Source: Pseudodonghicola sp048268305 (GTDB lineage Bacteria > Pseudomonadota > Alphaproteobacteria > Rhodobacterales > Rhodobacteraceae). From it: a stretch of 64,000 bases of DNA. The stretch is from positions 372,001-436,000 of the forward strand of contig NZ_JBLWVT010000003.1 of assembly GCF_048268305.1 (NCBI RefSeq), given 5' to 3'. The notes below the pieces were generated by a model that worked only from the letters and a program-made list of their open reading frames with translations, did not search any database and was not told where the DNA came from. The translations under genes were made by a program, and so were the position numbers. Shown here in pieces: positions 1 through 9,037 of this stretch (the first letter of the stretch is position 1; each line of letters opens with the position of its first letter).

Positions 1-1
1 C

Positions 2-250
2 TATCTCGCCTATGTGCTGCACGAGATGATGCCGATGCAGGAAACCGGCTGGATGATCCTGACCCGCCGGCTGTGCTTCGGCTTCGCGGCGCTGGCGGTC
101 GCCAACGAGGTGGTCTGGCGCACGCTGTCGACCGATCTCTGGGTCAAGATCGAGACCTTCGGTTTTCCGATCCTGCTGTTTCTCTATCTCTGGTGGCAGG
201 TGATGGCGCTGCAGAAGTACCTGATCGACCCCGCCGACCGCGATCTTTGA
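2..250 (+). CDS. ispZ: IspZ/YciB septation protein A, C-terminal part
   Basis: The reading frame is open from the first bases of the window, so the 5' part of the gene lies outside. The visible 82 residues are hydrophobic. They contain the NEVVWR motif (TLSTDLWVKIETF follows) and a final membrane segment before KYLIDP, which I recognise as the conserved C-terminal end of the inner-membrane septation protein A family (IspZ/YciB). Members have about five membrane spans and are linked to cell envelope synthesis and division; the molecular role is not settled. The stop is followed 105 bases later by a Crp/Fnr regulator on the same strand. Family call is firm for a fragment. Confidence 0.85.
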   Translation, partial: YLAYVLHEMMPMQETGWMILTRRLCFGFAALAVANEVVWRTLSTDLWVKIETFGFPILLFLYLWWQVMALQKYLIDPADRDL

Positions 251-355
251 TGTCGCACGGGCCGGTCCGGGCTTGCCCCCGTGGCGCGGTTTGCTAGCTT
301 GCCGGGGACACCGCCGCCGCTCGCGACTGACCCGGCCCGCGCAGGAGCCTTGACC

Positions 356-1030
356 ATGTCCCCGCTTTCGCTGCCCGACAGCAGCTTTCTGTCCGCTGCC
401 TCGGACGAACTGAAACGAATGCTTTCCGCCCAAGCGGTCGAGGTCACCCTCGCCGAGGGCGAGGTGCTGTTCGAACAGGGCACCCGGGGGGAATCGCTCT
501 ACGCCATTCTCGAAGGCCAGCTCGAATTCTCGATCCTCGCCGCCGACGGGCGCAAGCTGTCGCTCGACATGATGGGGCCGGGCGCGATCTTTGGCGAGAT
601 CACCCTGTTCGATCCCGGCCCGCGCACCGCCACGGTGACCGCGCTGGCGCGGTGCCGACTGCTGCGGGTGCGCCATGACGACATGCTGGGCAATATCCGC
701 CGCAACCCCGACCTGGCCGAGGATCTGATCCGGCTCGCCGGCCAGCGGATGCGCTGGATGGGGCGCCTGCTGAACGAACAGGTATTCCTGCCCCTGCCCA
801 CCCGGCTGGCGCGCAAGCTGCTGCATCTGACCGAGGTCGCCGGCGGCGATGGCGCCGCATTGGCGCTGTCGCAGGCGGAGCTGGCGGAATTCGTCGGTGC
901 CACCCGCGAGGCGGTGTCGAAGACCCTGTCGGCCTGGCGCAAGGACGGGGTGATCGCCGCCGGACGCGGCGGGCTGACGATCCGGGATCGCCGGGCGCTT
1001 CTGGCCCTGGCCGACCCCGACGCGATCTGA
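356..1030 (+). CDS. Crp/Fnr-family transcriptional regulator
   Basis: This 224-residue protein has the layout of the family. A cyclic-nucleotide-binding fold covers about residues 15-130 (GDxLxxxG-like turn as EGEVLFEQGTRGESLYAILEG, then PGAIFGEITLFDPGPRTATV). A dimer helix follows, then a winged HTH near residues 150-220. The recognition helix reads TREAVSKTL, matching the RExxxR pattern of E. coli CRP except for Lys at the third position. There are no N-terminal cysteines, so an FNR-type iron-sulfur sensor is excluded. Start: ATG at 356 with AGGAG ten bases upstream; a GTG at 281 lacks such a site. A perfect TGTGA-N6-TCACA site lies 70 bases after the stop. The ligand is unknown. Confidence 0.88.
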   Translation: MSPLSLPDSSFLSAASDELKRMLSAQAVEVTLAEGEVLFEQGTRGESLYAILEGQLEFSILAADGRKLSLDMMGPGAIFGEITLFDPGPRTATVTALARCRLLRVRHDDMLGNIRRNPDLAEDLIRLAGQRMRWMGRLLNEQVFLPLPTRLARKLLHLTEVAGGDGAALALSQAELAEFVGATREAVSKTLSAWRKDGVIAAGRGGLTIRDRRALLALADPDAI

Positions 1031-1100
1031 TCCCCCTCGTCCGAAACAATCAGAACGGCTTCGAGAAGAAAATCGCATTTTATTGCGAATTTCCGGCTGG

Positions 1101-1118
1101 CTGTGAACTGGGTCACAG
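1101..1118. promoter_or_regulatory. Crp-type operator CTGTGA-N6-TCACAG
   Basis: The sequence CTGTGAACTGGGTCACAG is a perfect 6-6 inverted repeat and fits the E. coli CRP half sites TGTGA/TCACA exactly. It is centred at 1109.5. A possible -10 element (TATGAC, 1139-1144) places a transcription start near 1151. The site would then be at -41.5, the geometry of a class II Crp-activated promoter, and no good -35 hexamer is needed. It sits between the Crp/Fnr gene and the putative small RNA. The symmetry is directly visible; regulation by the neighbouring protein is inference. Confidence 0.65.
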
Positions 1119-1150
1119 AAGCCCTGCGCCACAGGGGCTATGACAGACCC

Positions 1151-1285
1151 AGGAGCGCAACACTGCCCCCACGGTGGCAAGCTCCAGGAGGGTGACCTCC
1201 GATGGGCCGGCCCACCTTCCCGTACCGTACCCGGGTTGGTCCAGGTTCGAGCCATGTGTCTCCAGGCACATGGCTCGTTTTGTTA
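1151..1285 (+). ncRNA. putative small RNA driven by the Crp-type site
   Basis: No coding frame with a plausible start fits this stretch, yet it is bounded by a Crp-type promoter layout upstream and a strong intrinsic terminator downstream, giving a predicted transcript of about 133 nt. It can form a hairpin GGAGG-GTGA-CCTCC at 1187-1200, with a GNRA tetraloop and exposed purine-rich and CCUCC-like segments, and contains the palindrome GGGCCGGCCC at 1203-1212. It does not match the signatures of SRP RNA, RNase P RNA, tmRNA or 6S RNA that I know. The 5' end is inferred from the -10 position and could be off by a few bases. Confidence 0.5.
1248..1284 (+). terminator. intrinsic terminator of the putative small RNA
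   Basis: An 11-bp perfect stem (CGAGCCATGTG at 1248-1258, CACATGGCTCG at 1267-1277) with an 8-base loop is followed directly by TTTTGTT. This is a textbook Rho-independent terminator reading on the plus strand. Confidence 0.8.
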
Positions 1286-1482
1286 AACCGCGATTGTACC
1301 GCGGACGGACGGCGGCGGGCGCAAGCCCCCGCCGATCCCGCGCCTGGATCACCATCACGATAACCGGGCCAGACCCTGCTCCCCCTCTCCCCTTAAGATG
1401 GCCCCCCTGCGCAACAGGGCCAGTTTCCCACCTCAGGCGACGGCGGCGGAGCGCGTCGCCGGAAACGCCGTCTCCTCAAACG
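1286..1482. other. non-coding stretch with two weak hairpins
   Basis: No coding gene is supported between the small-RNA terminator and the degP terminator. Two GC-rich hairpins can form: GGCGGG/CCCGCC at 1314-1333, and CCTG-CGCAA-CAGG within 1406-1418. I see no promoter, repeat family or conserved RNA motif here. Confidence 0.4.
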
Positions 1483-1510
1483 AAAAAAGGCCGGGCGCTC
1501 TGCCCGGCCT
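1483..1510 (-). terminator. terminator of degP
   Basis: On the minus strand GGCCGGGC-agagc-GCCCGGCC is followed by TTTTTT (A-run at 1483-1488 on plus). It lies about 30 bases past the degP stop. A T-rich stretch (TTTCCTTTT) on the other side means it may also work from the plus direction. Confidence 0.85.
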
Positions 1511-1541
1511 TTCCTTTTCGGCGGCAGAACCGCCCTTGTGC

Positions 1542-3017
<1,476 letters not shown>

Positions 3018-3098
3018 GGATAGCCTCCTTGTCAAAGCCTTGCTGAATCGGAAACCCCCGCCCGGCACGCCGACCCGAGGCTTTTATTCCCGGGGTGG

Positions 3099-3126
3099 AA
3101 TGTAGTGGCTCCCCCCCGACCTGCAA
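3099..3126 (-). promoter_or_regulatory. candidate sigma-70-type promoter of degP
   Basis: Read on the minus strand, TTGCAG (3126-3121) and TACATT (3104-3099) are separated by 16 bases. The predicted start is about 75 bases before the degP GTG. The -35 hexamer overlaps an inverted repeat (3122-3137). Prediction from two hexamers only. Confidence 0.4.
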
Positions 3127-3137
3127 CGAGTGTTGCA
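3122..3137. promoter_or_regulatory. inverted repeat TGCAAC-N4-GTTGCA over the degP -35
   Basis: A perfect 6-6 inverted repeat with a 4-base spacer overlaps the putative degP -35 element, a position suited to repression or to contact by an activator. The cognate regulator is unknown. Confidence 0.45.
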
Positions 3138-3432
3138 TGATCTCAACGGCTTGTGAATCATGCGTGACGCGGCTTGACAACCCGGCAGAAAAAACCGGCG
3201 ATCCACCGCCACCCCATTGCCGCGCGGTCCAAGAAAGCAGAGGCATTCGGCCCGTCCCCAAGGGCGTGAGCAGAACCGATATTCCGCCAAGCCACCATCT
3301 CTGCACCATAAAACCGCGCCGGAACTCGGCCCCGGACGGCACCTCGACCTGCGCCGCCTCACCGGCCGCCATGCGGGTGTCGCGGCAGCGCGCCCCTACA
3401 CGAAGTGTTACAGTTCCGTGCCAAGGACCGCC

Positions 3433-3636
3433 TTACAGCCCCGGTGCGCCGAGGCGCGCCGCGATCCACAGCAGGATCAGCCCGCTGACCAGCGTCAAGG
3501 CCCCGATCTGGCGCCGTGCCGGCAGCGGCAGATCGCGCAGCATTTCGAGCAGACGCTCTACAAGCGAAGGGGCCAGCACCCAGGCCAGCCCCTCCACGAT
3601 CAACACCAGCCCGAAAGCCAGAAGGATAAACCCCAT
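3433..3636 (-). CDS. DUF2065 small membrane protein
   Basis: A 67-residue protein with two hydrophobic segments (about residues 2-20 and 45-62) around a charged middle (VERLLEMLRDLPLPARRQ). It matches the DUF2065 family (YjeT-like), usually found next to hflC. Start: ATG at 3636 in the overlap TGATG with the hflC stop; a GTG three bases earlier is also possible. Translational coupling with hflC is likely. Function is not known; the context suggests a partner or modulator of the HflKC-FtsH membrane complex. Confidence 0.85.
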   Translation of the reverse strand: MGFILLAFGLVLIVEGLAWVLAPSLVERLLEMLRDLPLPARRQIGALTLVSGLILLWIAARLGAPGL

Positions 3637-4520
3637 CACTTGCCCCCGGCAGCGTTGCCTTGGGGGGATTTGAGGTAATTGAAGAACTCCGAATCCGGGC
3701 TCACCACCATGGAGGAGTTATCGCCCTTCAGCGCCCGGTCATAAGCCATCAGAGACCGATAGAAGGCGAAGAACTCGGGATCCTTGCCATAGGCCTCGGC
3801 ATAGACCTTGTTACGCTCGGCGTCGGCCTCACCGCGGATGATCTCGGCCTCGCGCTGCGCGTCAGACACCAGCTCGACCTTGGTCCGGTCGGCCTGGGCA
3901 CGCACCCGCTGCGCCGCCTCGTTGCCGCGGGCCCGTTCATCGGTCGCCTCGCGTTCACGTTCCGCCCGCATCCGGTCGAAGGTGGCGGCAAGGTTCTGCG
4001 ACGGCAGATCGGTGGCCTTCAGCCGGACGTCGATGATCTCGACCCCCAGCGCGCGGGCCTCGGTCTCGGCTCCGTCACGGATGCGCGACATCAGCGCGGC
4101 GCGATCCGAACTCAGGATATCGCCCGAGCTGACCGAGCCCAGAATCTCCCGCGTTTTCGAGCGCAGGATGGAATCGAGCCGCGCCTCGGCGGCGGTCATG
4201 CCGCCGGTGCCGATGGCCTGACGGAACTTGGTCACATCGGTGATGCGATAGCGCGCGAAGGCGTCAATCACCAACCGGCGATCATCAAGCGGCGTCACCT
4301 CGAGCGGTTGCACGTCGCGGCTGAGGATCCGGTCGTCATAGCGCACGACCTGCTGGATCAGCGGGATCTTGAAGGCGAGCCCGGGCTGTTCCTTGACCGA
4401 CACGACGCGGCCGAACTGCAGCACCAGCGCCTTTTCGCGCTCGTCGACGATGAAGATCGAAGACAGGCCGACAGCGGCCACGATCGCGATGGCGGGCAGG
4501 ATGAAGGTGGTCTTGCGCAT
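3636..4520 (-). CDS. hflC: HflC, modulator of FtsH protease
   Basis: A 294-residue SPFH/stomatin-family protein. One N-terminal membrane segment (residues 5-25) is followed by the PHB domain (DEREKALVLQFG, then PGLAFKIPLIQ) and a long Ala/Glu/Arg coiled coil (about 175-250). HflC pairs with HflK to form a ring in the inner membrane around FtsH and controls its access to substrates. Its ATG overlaps the hflK stop (TGATG), so the two are co-translated in near equal amounts, and its own stop overlaps the next gene in the same way. Length is normal for the family. Confidence 0.95.
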   Translation of the reverse strand: MRKTTFILPAIAIVAAVGLSSIFIVDEREKALVLQFGRVVSVKEQPGLAFKIPLIQQVVRYDDRILSRDVQPLEVTPLDDRRLVIDAFARYRITDVTKFRQAIGTGGMTAAEARLDSILRSKTREILGSVSSGDILSSDRAALMSRIRDGAETEARALGVEIIDVRLKATDLPSQNLAATFDRMRAEREREATDERARGNEAAQRVRAQADRTKVELVSDAQREAEIIRGEADAERNKVYAEAYGKDPEFFAFYRSLMAYDRALKGDNSSMVVSPDSEFFNYLKSPQGNAAGGK

Positions 4521-5683
4521 CACTTGCTCTCCTGCTTGCTGGTGGAGGCTGCGGACCCGTCACGGCGCAGCTCGTTCAGAGGCAGATAGGGCACCACGCC
4601 CTGGCCCCCGGCGCCCTCGTCCAGGATGATCTTGTCCATCCCGCCGAGCACCTTTTCCATCGTCTCCAGATACATCCGCTTGCGGGTGACATCCGGCGCC
4701 TTCTCGTATTCGGCGCGCACCGCGGAGAAGCGGCTGGCCTCACCCTGGGCCTCGTTGACGACCTGGGCGCGATAACCTTCGGCCTCTTCCAGAAGCTGGG
4801 CGGCCTGACCGCGCGCCTCGGCCAACACGCGGTTGGCATAGGCATCGGCGACATTCTGCAGCCGATCGCGTTCCTGTTCCGCCGCCTGAACCTCGCGGAA
4901 GGCGTCGATCACCTGCTGCGGCGGATCGGCCTTGTCGAAGTTGACCCGCACGACGTGCACACCGCTGTCATAGCTGTCGAGCGTGCTCTGGATCAGCTCA
5001 TAGAGCCGGTCGGCGATCTGACCGCGGTCGCGGTTCAGGATCGGTGCCAGCTTCGACTGAGCGATGATTTCGCGCATCGCCGATTCCGACACCGCGCGAA
5101 TGGTCTGGCGCGGATCGCGCAGGTTGAACAGATATTTGGCCGGATCGCTGATGTTCCAGATCACCTGGAAATCGATATCGACCACATTCTCGTCCCCGGT
5201 CAGCATCAGCCCGGCATCCTGGCCGCGGCCGGTGCCGATATCCTCGCGCTGTTCGGTGGTGACCGGGATCACCTCTGCCGTGACCAGCGGCCAGGGCGCA
5301 AAGTTCAGGCCCGGCTCACCAATCCCGTAGAACTTGCCAAGAAACAGCTCGACCGACTTCTCTTCCGGTTTGACGGTATAAAAGCTCGCCACCCCCCAGA
5401 GGATGACGGCGGCGATCACGCCAAGCCCGACGGTGCCCTTGGTGAACATCGGACCGCCGCCGCCCTGGCCCGAAGGCCCGCCAGCGCCGCCCTTGCCACC
5501 ACGACCGCCCATCAGAACGCGCAGTTGCTCCTGCCCCTTCTTCACCAGTTGGTCGATTTCCGGGATCTGCGGTCCCTCGTCCTCAGGCCGCCGGCCACCG
5601 CCCCCACCTTGGTTGCCGTTCCGGTTGCCCTCGCCCCCAGACGACCCACCGCCGCCCCAGGGGCCACCGCTGTTGCCCGCCAT
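4520..5683 (-). CDS. hflK: HflK, modulator of FtsH protease
   Basis: A 387-residue SPFH protein and partner of HflC. The N-terminal 80 residues are unusually rich in Gly, Asn and Ser (GGGGSSGGEGN and similar runs), as is common in alphaproteobacterial HflK. One membrane span (about 84-102) and the PHB domain follow (KPEEKSVELFLGKF, PGLNFAPWP), then a coiled coil. Start: ATG at 5683 with GAGAGGA upstream, rather than an ATG at 5743 without a site. First gene of the hflK-hflC-DUF2065 unit. Confidence 0.95.
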   Translation of the reverse strand: MAGNSGGPWGGGGSSGGEGNRNGNQGGGGGRRPEDEGPQIPEIDQLVKKGQEQLRVLMGGRGGKGGAGGPSGQGGGGPMFTKGTVGLGVIAAVILWGVASFYTVKPEEKSVELFLGKFYGIGEPGLNFAPWPLVTAEVIPVTTEQREDIGTGRGQDAGLMLTGDENVVDIDFQVIWNISDPAKYLFNLRDPRQTIRAVSESAMREIIAQSKLAPILNRDRGQIADRLYELIQSTLDSYDSGVHVVRVNFDKADPPQQVIDAFREVQAAEQERDRLQNVADAYANRVLAEARGQAAQLLEEAEGYRAQVVNEAQGEASRFSAVRAEYEKAPDVTRKRMYLETMEKVLGGMDKIILDEGAGGQGVVPYLPLNELRRDGSAASTSKQESK

Positions 5684-5768
5684 AGATAATCCTCTCTCGT
5701 TCCGCCAGAAGCGGCTTATTTCTCTTTCAGCTCTGCTGATCACTAAACTGTGTACGCAGCGCGAAAAT

Positions 5769-7127
5769 TCAAGCGCTACGTACCGGAGACTTCATGGTGA
5801 CGATCTCCTCTGCCATGGTCGGGTGCACCGCCACGGTGCGATCGAAATCCTCTTTCGTGGCCCCCATCTTCACCGCGATGCCGGCAAGCTGGATCATTTC
5901 CCCTGCTCCCGGCGCGACGATATGACAGCCCAGAACCTTGCGGGTCGCCTTGCTGACCACCAGCTTCATCAGCACCCGGTCGGTGCGTCCGGCAAAGCCC
6001 ATCTGCATCGGCTTGAAGCTGGTGGAATAAACCTCGATCGGTTCCTGCCTGGCCGCATCTTCCTCGGAAAGGCCCACGGTGCCCATCTCGGGCTGGGTGA
6101 AGATCGCGGTCGGGATCAGCTCGTGATCGACCGGCGTGGGGTTGCCCTTGAAGACGGTCTGCACGAAGGCCATGCCTTCGCGGATCGCGACGGGCGTCAG
6201 GTTCACCCGGTCGGTCACATCGCCAATGGCATAGACCGACGGCACCGAGGTCTGGCTGTATTGATCGACCACGATCTCGCCCTTGCGGCCACGTTCGACG
6301 CCGATCGACTCGAGCCCGAGATCGTCGGCATTCGGAGTGCGCCCGGTGGCGAACATGACTTGATCGAACACCCGTTCGTCGCCGTTCGAGGCCTTGACGA
6401 GGATCGCCTCGCCGTCACGCGCCATCTCAAGCACATTGATGCCGAAATGCAGGTCAATTCCGTTCTTGCGCATTTCGTCGCTGACCAGGCCGCGCGCCTC
6501 GTCGTCGAAGCCGCGCAGGATCTGGGCGCCCCGATAGAATTGCGTCACCTCGACGCCGAGCCCGTTCATGATCCCGGCGAATTCGCAGGCGATATAGCCG
6601 CCGCCGACGATCAGGATCGACTTCGGCAGTTTCGGCAGGTGGAAGATCTCGTTCGAGGTGATGGCAAGCTCCGCCCCCGGAACATCGGGGGTCACCGGAC
6701 GCCCGCCGGTGGCGATCAGGATATGCTTGGCCGTCTTGCGGCTGCCGTCGGCCAGTTCGACCGTATGGGCATCGACCAGCTTCGCCCGCTGGTCGAAGGT
6801 TTCGACGCCGGAATTCTTCAGCAGGTTGCGATAGATGCCTTCCAGCCGGTCAAGCTCGGCGGCGAGCTTGCCATGGAACATGTCCCAGTCGAAGGCGCCC
6901 GGGGCGATCGACCAGCCATAGGCCTGGGCGTCTCCCACCATGCCGGAATATTCGCTGGCGAAGACCATCAGCTTCTTCGGTACGCAGCCACGGATCACGC
7001 AGGTGCCGCCATAGCGGTCCTCTTCGGCCAGCGCCACCTTGGCTCCGGCCTCTCCCGCCGCGACACGCGCCGCCCGAACCCCGCCAGAGCCGCCGCCGAT
7101 GACGAATAGGTCGTAGTCAAATGTCAT
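5769..7127 (-). CDS. gor: glutathione-disulfide reductase
   Basis: A 452-residue flavoprotein disulfide reductase that keeps glutathione reduced with NADPH. The FAD-binding GGGSGG loop (residues 11-16), redox pair Cys43/Cys48 (GGTCVIRGCVPKK), NADPH fold (GGGYIACEFAGI) and the C-terminal catalytic HP motif (VAVHPTMAEE) are all present. VPKK after the second cysteine and the ACEFAGI segment fit glutathione reductase rather than dihydrolipoamide or mercuric reductase. It starts 12 bases after the rpiA stop with AAGGA upstream, so the pair is probably one operon. Confidence 0.95.
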   Translation of the reverse strand: MTFDYDLFVIGGGSGGVRAARVAAGEAGAKVALAEEDRYGGTCVIRGCVPKKLMVFASEYSGMVGDAQAYGWSIAPGAFDWDMFHGKLAAELDRLEGIYRNLLKNSGVETFDQRAKLVDAHTVELADGSRKTAKHILIATGGRPVTPDVPGAELAITSNEIFHLPKLPKSILIVGGGYIACEFAGIMNGLGVEVTQFYRGAQILRGFDDEARGLVSDEMRKNGIDLHFGINVLEMARDGEAILVKASNGDERVFDQVMFATGRTPNADDLGLESIGVERGRKGEIVVDQYSQTSVPSVYAIGDVTDRVNLTPVAIREGMAFVQTVFKGNPTPVDHELIPTAIFTQPEMGTVGLSEEDAARQEPIEVYSTSFKPMQMGFAGRTDRVLMKLVVSKATRKVLGCHIVAPGAGEMIQLAGIAVKMGATKEDFDRTVAVHPTMAEEIVTMKSPVRSA

Positions 7128-7139
7128 GAAAGTCAGTCC

Positions 7140-7928
7140 TTACTCCGACAGATCGGTAAACAGGTTCTCGCTTTCGACGAAGTCCAGCCTGTCATGCTCG
7201 ATCGTGCCCTCGTTGATGTCGTGCAGTTCGACCCGGCCGTCGCCGTAACCGATCACAACCGTGTCACAGATATCAATGAACAGCCCGTTTTCAACCACGC
7301 CCGGCATCTGGTTCAGGACCAGCGCCAGCTGACGCGGATTGCCGATGCGGTGCAGGTGCAGATCAAGGATGAAATTGCCCTCGTCGGTGACAAAGGGCGC
7401 CGCGCCATTCATCCTGAGCGTCGCGTCGCGCCCCAGCACGTCCATCGAAATCAGCGTCTCTTCGATCAAGGCCTGGGTGGTGCGCCAGCCGAAGGGGACC
7501 ACCTCGACCGGCAGCGGAAAGGCGCCCAGCGTCTCGACCTGCTTGCCGGCATCGGCGATCACCACCATCCGGTCCGAGGCGGTCGCGACGATCTTTTCCT
7601 GCAGCAGGGCGCCGCCGCCGCCCTTGATCAGGTTCAGATCACCGTCGAATTCATCGGCCCCGTCGATCGTCAGGTCGAGCCAGCGCGCCTGATCCAGGCT
7701 GACCACCTCGATGCCCACCTCGCGGGCCAGCGCCGCGGTGCGGGTCGAGGTCGGCACGCCGCGGAACTTCAGCCCGTCCTCGCGCACCATCTCACCGAGA
7801 CAGCGAACCAGCCAGGCGGCGGTCGACCCGGTGCCCAACCCGACCCGCATGCCGTCTTCGACATAATCGGCGGCGCGGCGGGCGGCGACGAACTTGGCCT
7901 TGTCGATGGGGGAGAGTTCTCCGGTCAT
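7140..7928 (-). CDS. rpiA: ribose-5-phosphate isomerase A
   Basis: A 262-residue cytosolic enzyme interconverting ribose 5-phosphate and ribulose 5-phosphate in the pentose phosphate pathway. The phosphate-binding GLGTGSTAAW, the ATSxxT-like substrate loop (GVPTSTRT), the catalytic DGADE motif and the KGGGGALLQEKI motif are present. Slightly longer than E. coli RpiA because of C-terminal residues. Upstream of gor by 12 bases; NADPH supply from the pentose phosphate route suits that pairing. Confidence 0.96.
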   Translation of the reverse strand: MTGELSPIDKAKFVAARRAADYVEDGMRVGLGTGSTAAWLVRCLGEMVREDGLKFRGVPTSTRTAALAREVGIEVVSLDQARWLDLTIDGADEFDGDLNLIKGGGGALLQEKIVATASDRMVVIADAGKQVETLGAFPLPVEVVPFGWRTTQALIEETLISMDVLGRDATLRMNGAAPFVTDEGNFILDLHLHRIGNPRQLALVLNQMPGVVENGLFIDICDTVVIGYGDGRVELHDINEGTIEHDRLDFVESENLFTDLSE

Positions 7929-7989
7929 GGCTGCCTCTTTGTCACAGGGTCAGCCAACTTATAGGCAATGCCTCCCGCTTCTGCGAGGG

Positions 7990-8475
7990 CTATTCGTCCT
8001 TCGCCCGCCCCTCCGATCCCGGCACGGGGGCATGGCGGGTCTTCTGCATCGTGGCGATCACTTTTTTCATCAGCATCAAAAACTGCGCCATCTCCTCGGG
8101 TGCCAGACCGGTGAGCGCCTGCGCATTCTGTGCCTGGGCGGCGGCGATCGCCGGCCCCCGCAGCGCGTCGGCCTTGGCAGTCAGACAGATCAGCCGGGCC
8201 CGCCGATCGGTGGGGCTGGGGCGGCGTTCGATCAACCCGTCCCGCTCCATCCGCGCCAGCGTATTGGCCATGGTCGCCTGTTCGACATCCAGCCGGGCGA
8301 CCAGATCGGCCTGCGACAGCCCGTCCTCCTCCCAGAGTTCGAGCAGCACCATGAACTGCGCCGGCGCCAGCCCCAGCGGACGGATACGCCGGGACAGCCC
8401 GGCAAAGAACAGCCGGGCCATATGGTTGGCCAGATATCCAGCCGAGGCGTCTTTCGAAAAGCTCATTCCACACAT
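7990..8475 (-). CDS. MarR-family transcriptional regulator
   Basis: A 161-residue winged-HTH repressor-type protein. The DNA-binding core is LSQADLVARLDVEQATMANTLARMERDGLIERRPSPTDRRA (shown here by its pattern only: helix-turn-helix at about residues 52-75, then the DRR wing), flanked by N- and C-terminal dimer helices. ATG at 8475 or 8466 are both possible; no clear Shine-Dalgarno sequence separates them. It is divergent from a membrane-protein gene, and the 72 bases between hold two palindromes, one ending 6 bases before this start. That layout suggests autorepression plus control of the membrane protein. Confidence 0.9.
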   Translation of the reverse strand: MCGMSFSKDASAGYLANHMARLFFAGLSRRIRPLGLAPAQFMVLLELWEEDGLSQADLVARLDVEQATMANTLARMERDGLIERRPSPTDRRARLICLTAKADALRGPAIAAAQAQNAQALTGLAPEEMAQFLMLMKKVIATMQKTRHAPVPGSEGRAKDE

Positions 8476-8481
8476 TAGCTA

Positions 8482-8524
8482 TTGAATAGCATGCTATTCA
8501 ACCCCGACATACATAGCACGCTAT
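8482..8524. promoter_or_regulatory. paired MarR-type operators
   Basis: The 20-bp perfect palindrome TTGAATAGCATGCTATTCAA (8482-8501) contains the core ATAGCATGCTAT. A second copy of the core with one change, ATAGCACGCTAT, lies at 8513-8524. Centres are 27 bp apart. Both are in the divergent region of marR and the membrane-protein gene, so binding there would block both starts. Confidence 0.75.
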
Positions 8525-8547
8525 TCTTATCGAGTCGGGAGCCCCTC

Positions 8548-8994
8548 ATGATACAGAAACTTCACGCCGCCGCCGGCGCCCTCGCCCTTTTGATGATTGC
8601 CGGTTTCTGGGGCGCCACCGCATTGACCGAGCTTGTCGGCGACGCGCATCGGATCACCACCGTCAAAACCGGCATCCTCTACGGTATGGTGGTGATGATC
8701 CCCGCCATGGCCACCGCCGGGATCACCGGCGCAGGGCTGGGCCGGGGTATGCGGCTGCCCGCGGTCGCCGTCAAACTCAATCGCATGAAGGTGATCGCCG
8801 GCAACGGCATCCTCATCCTGCTGCCCAGCGCGGTGTTCCTCGCCCTGCGCGCCCAGGCCGGCCAGTTCGACAGCGGCTTCGTCATCGTCCAGACGTTGGA
8901 GCTGCTGGCCGGCGCGGTGAACATCACCCTCCTCGGCCTCAACATGCGCGACGGGCTAAGGCTTGCGGCCCGTCGGCGCAGGGTTCGCGGCTGA
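8548..8994 (+). CDS. four-span membrane protein under MarR control
   Basis: A 148-residue protein with four hydrophobic segments (about residues 6-25, 42-64, 85-103 and 111-132) and a basic C-terminal tail (RRRRVRG). Start: ATG at 8548 with GGGAG upstream; an in-frame ATG at 8482 would lie inside the operator. I do not recognise a named family. The divergent MarR gene and its double operator make this the likely target of that regulator, perhaps in a response to a small hydrophobic or phenolic compound, but no substrate-binding motif is visible. Confidence 0.75.
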   Translation: MIQKLHAAAGALALLMIAGFWGATALTELVGDAHRITTVKTGILYGMVVMIPAMATAGITGAGLGRGMRLPAVAVKLNRMKVIAGNGILILLPSAVFLALRAQAGQFDSGFVIVQTLELLAGAVNITLLGLNMRDGLRLAARRRRVRG

Positions 8995-9037
8995 ATGCGC
9001 CCCTGTCGCTGCCCGCCCGCGCCGCGACAGGGAGGCA

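Larger units (their letters stand above)
3018..3432. other. degP upstream region
   Basis: 415 bases separate degP from DUF2065. No gene is supported. It contains a promoter-like pair for degP and an inverted repeat described separately. The remaining 300 bases hold GC-rich sequence with one short repeat (CCGG-N9-CCGG near 3181-3197) and nothing else I can name. Confidence 0.4.

Noticed and set aside
1241..1256. GGTTCGAGCC resembles a tRNA T-loop.
   Set aside because: No acceptor, D or anticodon arms can be built around it, and the bases belong to a long terminator stem.
1151..1285. Match of the putative small RNA to SRP RNA, 6S RNA, RNase P RNA or a cobalamin riboswitch.
   Set aside because: None of the signature segments (for example the GGAAGGAAGCAGCC-type SRP loop or the B12 box) is present.
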